From Anadara kagoshimensis (Eukaryota > Mollusca > Bivalvia > Arcoida > Arcidae): a DNA stretch of 64,000 bases. The stretch's first letter is position 1, and every line of letters begins with the position of its first letter. Position numbers and translations under genes: made by a program. The notes beneath the pieces are model-generated. The model had not been told where the DNA came from. It was given only the letters and a program-made list of their open reading frames with translations, and did not search any database. Location of the stretch: the NCBI GenBank assembly GCA_021292105.1, contig CM037870.1, positions 46,456,576 through 46,520,575 of the forward strand, written 5' to 3'. Below are positions 56,227 through 64,000 of the stretch, in pieces.

Positions 56227-59138
56227 CTGGTGAAAAAACGACAAAGAAACAAATATGTAGCAATTAATGTAGCATATTATATAAGAATCATAAAAAGAGA
56301 AAAGTGTAACATAGACAAACCAAATCTTAGGAATTAACAACCGAAATTGCCACGTTGTTAATATTTATTTAGTATTATTTATAAAATGTATACATGTGTA
56401 TTATAATTATTTAATATGCAAATTAAGATTTGGTTCATCGCCAATTAACTTATATGCCGTATAATCGTACATAGGTGTGGCATGTTTGGAAACACTTACT
56501 GCTCTTTCTAGATCCTTATGACATTTTTTGTATCTATACATTGTAATTCAACTTTGTAACACGTATTTGTTTATAAATATAAACACAATGTAGCTCAAAA
56601 CTCATTTCAGAAGAAAAAAGATATTATATTGCGAAAATATTTACTCTTAAAGACAGTCAATGACATTTTGTAAGTTAATATGAATTAGTTATTTTGTTAG
56701 ATTCTTTTTAGAGCAGGGGACTACCCCGTATCATAGTTCTCACATTTAATTCATGGCACGTCAAATGTTGCTATTGATTTAAATAAGGATGAAGAATGTT
56801 TAATTATATCCTTATAATTACGGGTTGTTATACAATAAAATGTTTCATATTCATAAAATATTAAAAGATCAATTATTACAATCTAAAATACATGTAAATA
56901 GACGTATGAAAACTGAAAATATTTAAAATTTAGTTTGAACTTTTAGGACATTTAGGAAACTCAATCTTTTCTTTCCAATTATTACATATAACCCATATTG
57001 AACTAATATAGCGGTAAAACAAGGAAGTATTTCATTTGATTAATTGATTGTTTAGCTCACGCATGGCAACCATCTGCTAGAATGAACAATAAAGCTTAAA
57101 AGGAAGCTTGTTTTCATTGAACATGAAAGGATAATACTGATGTTGTTACAGAGACTTTAGACATAATTGGCAATCAAATTCTGAAGATGGTTCTGGTCGT
57201 AATTTAATTATCGTCATCACTGACCTAATGCCGATATATCATACAGCCACTAAACCCCTATATGGGAGTCTTATTACAACACAAATTGCTTATCTTCTTT
57301 TACATAAATAACGTTTTCTGTGGGGAAAAGCATATTGGTCAAATAAATCAATTCCGAAATCTAATCACAATAAATCACGTGACCTATTCATAACACCATT
57401 GCCAATATGCCGATTGTATTTTTCTGAGGAGATTTTCGAGTTAGTGGCATTGTCCTTTTTGCTGAAGCAATATAACACATGCTTAACTTTTTATCTGTAT
57501 TAAAAATAAAGAAAAATACTGATATTGAAAAGAGATGTATCTCACTTAATGATTTGTTTTATGATCTGTGCTATAAATTTAAGGCTAAGGATTATGAAAC
57601 AAAGAAATATATAAAACTGAAAAACAGGTACTTGACAACAACCAACGCGCAACCAACAATAGGAAACTATGTAAGTAAATGATGTAAATGACAATACCAA
57701 CCGCATTGGAACCACTGATTATAAAATGCACAATAAAGGATAATTAGAATAATGATTTGCAATGTGTGTAAACTATAACCATTTACGAGTTATTGCATCG
57801 TGACACATATACCCAGTTTAAACGGTGTTATTCTTCCATTCAGGCAGTTAGTAAAACAAAACATCACTTTATGTCTTTCATTACAACATAGGAACACAAT
57901 CATTTGTCAAAACGTCTTTTTCAGTGTCTGTTTTTTTTTAGCAAAAGTTTAACTTTTAAGAATTAAATCTTGTAATAAACAACACTCGGTGATTTTATTA
58001 CCTCAAACAACGTTTAATTAACAAAAAGTATATTTATTTCGGTTTCTTACATAATACTTCTTAACAAATCAATAAGATCCTTCACGGAATATAAAACATA
58101 ACCTAGATTATATACATGTATTGCTGTACCAGATCATTAAGTATATGTTATCAAGGATTGAATTACCACTCTTAAAGACAGTCAGTGACATTTTAATAGT
58201 TGTAATGCATGATCTATCATTTCATCTGGATTTAATTAGCCAGCCAGCTATTAAATCCATTGTTTTTTGTAATTAAATAGAACAATTTGGTGTGTACCGA
58301 CCTCAGCAAAAACAGGAAAAATATCAAGGACATTTTAAAATAATGAAAAAGTCTCAGTATAGATGTTACACTATACGGTGGTAGATTTAAAGTTACAGAT
58401 TATTTAGTAACAGATGTAAATTGTTATGGTTGCATTCTGTTTTACCATGTTTTACCGGCTATCGTTATGTTTAAATAATCAATGAAGTAAAATAATATCA
58501 GCAGAAATATAAAATTGTTCTAATGGATACAGGATGTATATTCCCTTTGGTATATTCCCTTTTGGTATCATGATTTCATAACTTTAATCCCATATTTCGA
58601 TATTCTACCATAACAATCCAAAAGAGCATGGGTCTTCATGTCTAAACACACATTTTAATAACCAATACTTCAGGAACGTTTTCTGTATCTAAATTTTCAT
58701 ATTTGCTGTTTCGCTATCAGCACAAAAAAGGCCAGCAGATTTTAATTATTAAAATGGAGAAAAATGACAGTTGCACATGACAAAAAGCACTCATGAACAA
58801 CCAAAGTAAATGAAAAGGTAATTAAACACAAAACAATTGAATAAAAACCAAGACGGCAAGTTAAAAAATATTAAAAACTACATCTCCTATTAAAGAGAGT
58901 AAAATTTTGTTTTTTAATCCATAATTAATAATAATGTTATAATTGAAATGATCTAAATCGATAAATATTTTAGAAAAAAACATACCAGTATTATAAATAT
59001 AATATTTTAAATATACAAGAAATTAATTTCCGTGAAACAAAGATAATTAAGATATAATGATAAGAAAAAAAATCGACATTTCCCGTGTCAAAATGGAATT
59101 ATTTCTGTTTTGTATTTTTTCAGTCATATTAAGTGGCT
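56227..59138. other. Upstream flank of the transporter start
   Basis: Presumably a 5' UTR intron, since exon 1 has an acceptor. No upstream exon can be placed from sequence. A family T fragment lies at 57590-57690. Confidence 0.4.
57590..57690 (-). repeat. Repeat family T, reversed
   Basis: aactgaaaaacaggtacttg then acaacaaccaacgcgcaacc matches 63672-63790. Confidence 0.5.
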
Positions 59139-59595
59139 TTAAAAAGACAAAAATGCATGACGAAAACCATTTAGGAAAGGTAAAATAAACAACAATACCA
59201 AATCTATCAGCAAATAAAGATATTTATTAGACATATTTGATTGATTTTGAAACCACCAGTAGATAACTATGTATACAGAGCAGACTAAAAAAGACATGAT
59301 GAAGGTAGATATGTAAATTATATATAACATTGATCAATATCATACAGAGAAATGGTAAATATTTGATAGAAAAGTACACAACAGACATGGATAATATCAA
59401 TATTGTTAGGAAAAAACATTTATAAACAGAGAAGTTCGTCACAGACACAAATGATGCACGACAAGATAACGAATCTATTGTTGAATAAGTAAAGACATAA
59501 TATCCGACAATTGTTCCAGAAACTATCGACATTCGTTTTTGAGCGTGTGTTCTAAACACCTGCTTATTCAAAATATAAAATGCTGTTAAACTCAC
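59139..59595 (-). pseudogene. Hydrophobic frames, possible membrane-protein relic
   Basis: Two overlapping minus-strand frames (59227-59595 and 59139-59330) together encode at least three hydrophobic 20-residue stretches. The second ends LPFLNGFRHAFLSF, faintly like the end of a class A GPCR seventh helix. A frameshift would be needed to join them. No other family motif is visible, so this may be AT-rich coincidence. Confidence 0.15.
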
Positions 59596-59737
59596 AAATA
59601 ATTATAATACAAATACCTTTATGACTAAAATCACTTTTATTTGATGATAACAAGTATGTGTATTGACTTTAAAACAAAATATTTTAAAAGAAAGTACATA
59701 ATAAACGAATCACACATTTTCAATATACATTATAGTA

Positions 59738-59754
59738 TGACGTAACGTCACGTG
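59738..59754. promoter_or_regulatory. CRE-like near-palindrome overlapping an E-box
   Basis: TGACGTAACGTCA at 59738-59750 holds two opposed TGACG half-sites and runs into CACGTG (59749-59754). A third TGACGT starts at about 59775. It lies 3.5 kb upstream of the transporter ATG. Confidence 0.35.
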
Positions 59755-60293
59755 TTTCAACAACAATTATACATGTGACGTTATCAAATCAATTTTCATA
59801 ACATACCAATCTACTTAAATCATTTATGATTTAATGATTTTTAACAATAATCCCCCCCTAAAAATGGAAACAAATATAGAAATCTGGCAAATAATGAAGA
59901 AACGTGAACTCCTATTTTGGAGTGTACAGATGGATAATGATTTTTAATCTGGTTACACTTGTAACATAAAATCTAAATTCAGAATAAATAACCGCATCTA
60001 TCAAAACATTTTTACATTAGTAGAATTATGAAATTAAGGGGGAAAGATCCAACCTCTTTATTATGAAATATGAAACAGTTTATTTTGAAACAGCTGTCTC
60101 CATTTAAGGGGTGTATTTATTCTGTTAATAACTGGAACAAATAAGTATTTAGTGAAGCAATAGTCATATATATAATTAAATAGTAAAATATTATTTGCTA
60201 TGCAATAATATCAAAGATACATTATGTGATTCATTACTGCATTGTATTATCAATAGTTTCTTTAGACACATTGCAACTATCTTGTATGGATCA

Positions 60294-60490
60294 AAAACAA
60301 ACATACTAATCTATGTGCGAATCACAATCCAGAAGCAAAGTAAAATCTTTGGAACTGACAAGTCAAGGTCACGTGAACTTCCACTAGGGAAGTGAGGCGG
60401 AGTGTTCCGGAAGGGTAAGCACCTCCTATTAAGCTAGCTACACCCGCTACGTGTGTAATCAAAATTTTATGAAAGGAACATGGAACTATG
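60294..60490 (+). repeat. R190 repeat, full length
   Basis: One of the best copies: aaacaaacatactaatct, cacgtgaacttccactaggg, agtgttccggaagggtaagc, ttaagctagctacacccgct and gaaaggaacatggaacta. Confidence 0.88.
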
Positions 60491-62261
60491 AACCGTCAAA
60501 TATATAGACTTATGCTTTCAAAGCTCATCTCATTAAGAAAACAAAAACGATTAAGAAAACCCAAGTGGTCAAGTTATGATAACATAATTATCAGTAAATG
60601 ATTCAAGATCTTTACGGCGATTTTCTTGAAATATGTAACAAAAGAGAGTGTCTAAAAATTGCATTTTGTAGAACGTGCTAAAACAATATGGATCAGCGAA
60701 ACACAAAACCTATTTATAATGATTCCTTTCCTTCAAACATCATTATGGCGCACAAATATAAACCAATCCAATGTTCAACAACAATGGAGATTAAAACCTT
60801 AACACATTAAACTAATTTAAGTTCATGGACATGGATCTCGGCGCCTCTTATGTTCCATAGGACAGGAACTAGTGAAAGAAAGTTCTATTGTCGAAGATTT
60901 TGCAATAACTCAAGCTCCCTCCATCATCAAAGAACTGGTCCTTTCGATATGTCTTTATAACAATTTATAATGGGCCGTTAAACATCACTACTTTTGATCC
61001 TAATTGTAAAACATAAAATGCTAAATAGTTTCTTTATCTTTTATCTTAATCTTTGCGAAACTGTCTTTTTTTGTGGATTTCTCTTATTACTGTAATTGGT
61101 TATACTGATGTCAACGAGTTCAGCCTTTTGACTGATCGTCTTGTCATTAATAGATATATTTTCAATAATTCAGTAGTGTGTCTATCAGTAATTAATCAAG
61201 AACAACTGAGTGTGTTGATAAGAAAACTGAACTTGTCTATATTGATTAGGTAACCCTGGCCTCAAGACAAATACAAATAGAGTGTATTTGTTGATTTTGA
61301 TTAAGAAATTCTGAAAGAACAAGAAATAATAATAGAATGAAAGTGATTCCTATAGAAGCACAACCTATATGACAAAAACATTGTTATTAATTATTAATTA
61401 ACTCTGAGGGTATTGTACATTCAAAATCATTCTATTTTGGTGTTCCTCTGTGACAAATATTGTGATAGCCATGATTTCGATCGAACAAATACCAAAATTG
61501 TAATGCAATATTATCAAAAATTATTTTTTGGCCAAGCAATGCAAAAATTGAAACGTACAAGCAAACTGAAACATCGTCATTTGTGAAGATTTTCGCCGTT
61601 GGTTTTTTAAAAGATAGATGCATGTTTCGAACAGTTGTGAACGCTAACAAATAACAATGCAAACATTGTTTGTCTATTAAATGGGTTTTCCAATATTGTA
61701 CTGCACCCAAAATCTTTATCCAAGGAAAGCAAATATTTCATTATTTACAGAGCTTGGTTAGTTTAAGGTTTAAATAAATGATTAAACAAATGTCTTAATT
61801 GCAAATATAAATGTGGATGTGGGAGATGTTGTATTTCTCGATACTCGTACAACGGCTATAACAGATGTGTTTATCCCATCTCGTTTAAGGAAAGAGGAGA
61901 CAACTTGATTTCGAATATCTGAAAACAGAATATAAATGAAGTTCAAATGTTATTAAAATGCCAATGTATGTCCAACTGAAAATTGTCTGGCTTTTAAAAA
62001 GTGCACTACTCGTATCTAATAACTATAGGTCAAAATACCATATCAAGATAAAAAGTCATAAATATATGAAACTGGAAACAAGTTAGTCCAATAAAGTTTT
62101 TGTCAACTAAGTTTTTCTCCCAGGCTTTCCGATAACGATTCTAAAATAAAATTTTGACTTTAAGTTTTTGTAAGCATATGTTTATCAAGGCCTTTAAAAC
62201 TATATGGTCGTCATCAAAATATTGATGGTAAGTATTTTGTCTCTATATCCTGCTTATGTTT
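60491..62261. other. No recognised feature
   Basis: AT-rich flank without supported genes. Confidence 0.5.
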
Positions 62262-62465
62262 TACATTCCACAATGCCATACTTTTTTATTCTCAATTTGA
62301 TTAACACACGTAGCAGTTTTAGGCAGATAGACAGGGGGTGCTCAGCCTTTGGAGCTCACTGTCTCACATCCTTGATCAAAGTTCATGTGTATATCTTAAT
62401 TTGCCAGTTTTCAGATTTTGCTGTGCTTTGATGTTTGTGATTTAAAAATGCATTGTTATCTTTGT
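62262..62465 (-). repeat. R190 repeat, reverse, diverged
   Basis: acacacgtagcagttttagg, gggtgctcagcctttggagc, gttcatgtgtatatcttaat and a degraded tail. Confidence 0.7.
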
Positions 62466-63671
62466 TGTTTTATTTCTCTAATCTTTACAAGATATTTTAC
62501 GGCAGTCAATTAGAGATGTCAAGATATACAATGTGTGATTAAAGAAAAACCATGTACCAAAAAAAACTATAATGAATTTAAGCTTTAGGGCTGTAGAAAA
62601 TGTCTGTATATGTACAGTAGCTTCAATTGTATTGGCAGCACTGGGATTTCAAACGTAGGTCTGTAGAATATATCTGAGCATGTGTAAACATTGACGTCTC
62701 TCTTGAGTGATCACAACTACTCTCCGAAGAAGATATACAGTCAAATACGTACTAATTATTCAGAAATGTATATAACCATCGGAATTAATGAAGATATATC
62801 CGGGATCCAGGACGTGTTATAGCAATTAAGTCAATTATTCATTTAATCCTTTGATTCTGGTATTTATCAAAATAAACAAGCAGGTGATTTATCGTTATTT
62901 ATGGAGCGATCATTTAATCACCCGCGAGCAATACAAATTATGGTACAGACAAATTATAGACTAATACAAATAAGAATAAAAATATGAGTAAATAAACTTA
63001 AAATTACGCATCGTTAAATATCATTTATAATTCAAAAAATCAATAAAATATCCATTAAAACAGATCATAAATAAAAACGCCAACCCTTGGGTACGACATT
63101 TGTATTGACCTTACACATAAATTTCTTCAAACTGACATTTTGATTGTAATTTGGGGAAAAAAGATATTTTTCCAATATGCCAATAATATCTAGAAAATGT
63201 AATCTATTATGAATTTTAAGTATAATTTTTATCATCAGGCATTATCGAACTTGGTGTCTTTGGTAGGTAATTGAAATAAATTCAATTTACTCTATATGAC
63301 ATGAGGTCATTAACAAAATTACAGGTTGTGCCATCAATACACATTCCATACCATTATTACAATACCAGCCTAAACATATATATTTTATTCTAACAAACAC
63401 ACTTATATATTCCATATATAACGAATGAGTTTCAGTCTGTGGAAGGAGACTCCAGAGGGAAACTGACGTCCAATTGTCTTCTTAATCAGCAACTCTTAGA
63501 GCGGTTTGTCTTGTTATATCGGCTTTAAAGAAAGTCACTGACACTTTGATCAATTATCGTTAATATTGCTGTCTGTAATAAACATGATGTATTTGTTTAT
63601 TACAATGTATATAATATAATAGAGGTCGTCTAAAAACACCACTTAAAAGGGTTAAATTGGCATAAACTTAA
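62466..63671. other. No recognised feature
   Basis: AT-rich; nothing supported. Confidence 0.5.
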
Positions 63672-63790
63672 ATAAAAAAGAAAGAAATTTGCAACTGAAA
63701 AACAAGTACTTGGCAACAGCCAACGCACCCACGAACACGAAACAATACAAGTAGGTACCAAAATGTCAAACAAGACAAGAATGCAATTGT
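63672..63790 (-). repeat. Repeat family T, reversed
   Basis: aactgaaaaacaagtacttg, gcaacagccaacgcaccc and caaacaagacaagaat; reverse of the 27.1 and 37.9 kb fragments. Confidence 0.55.
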
Positions 63791-63835
63791 CTGACACTAT
63801 TTTACGGTGAAGTGGCATACAAAAAAATAAATAAA

Positions 63836-63990
63836 TAAACATATCGATTCATGTCCAAACCTAAATTCCAAAGCAAAGCATAAACTTTTAAGCTGGTATA
63901 TTAGGTTGGACAGGAAAGTGAAGCTAGGTGCTCCGGAAGGTTAAGCACCAATGTTTTAGCTAGTAACATCCGTCACGTGTGTAATAATTT
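63836..63990 (+). repeat. R190 repeat at window end
   Basis: aaacatatcgattcatgtcc, ggaaagtgaagctaggtgct, ccggaaggttaagcacc and cgtcacgtgtgtaat; the 3' part is worn. Confidence 0.8.
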
Positions 63991-64000
63991 TTGAAATAAA

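Noticed and set aside
1..64000. tRNA, rRNA, CRISPR arrays, bacterial operons
   Set aside because: No cloverleaf, rRNA block or spacer-repeat array was seen, and the gene structure is clearly eukaryotic.

Overview
This is a eukaryotic, AT-rich, intron-rich window, most likely from a bivalve mollusc. The evidence is the exon structure with GT-AG introns, the close match of the first gene to animal vigilin, and dense small repeats including a family whose 'cttccggagca' core resembles common bivalve repeats. I cannot name the species. All calls come from reading and hand-translating the sequence; no alignments or searches were run.

Layout. (1) 1-6387, + strand: the 3' part of a vigilin (HDLBP) gene, nine coding exons carrying six KH modules and the conserved C-terminus. 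The 5' half lies off the left edge. (2) 6.4-9.5 kb: 3' UTR and intergenic DNA with two candidate poly(A) signals. (3) 9.5-17.4 kb: no genes, but an old array of related modules, including a roughly 3.3 kb segmental duplication and a very young 30-bp minisatellite. (4) 21.3-56.2 kb, - strand: a seven-exon cationic amino acid transporter gene (SLC7A/CAT family, about 655 codons) spread over 35 kb, with a single-base frameshift in its largest exon. (5) 56.2-64 kb: upstream flank or 5' UTR introns of the transporter, with no coding gene that I can support.

The transporter introns are full of mobile DNA: a decayed mariner element, a 5'-truncated LINE with target-site duplications and poly(A) tail, a TA-flanked MITE, satellites, (AC)n and (GA)n tracts, and about 19 copies (window-wide) of a ~190-bp interspersed repeat.

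The most notable observation is a repeat family carrying type I hammerhead self-cleaving ribozymes. Two copies (26731-26775 and 33444-33489, both - strand) keep the complete catalytic core with perfectly pairing stem I. A mutated copy faces the second one in inverted orientation about 0.9 kb away, giving a compound element resembling a non-autonomous Penelope-like element or retrozyme. Within the transporter gene, a coupled pair of tandem splice sites and two small duplications that straddle exon edges also deserve attention.
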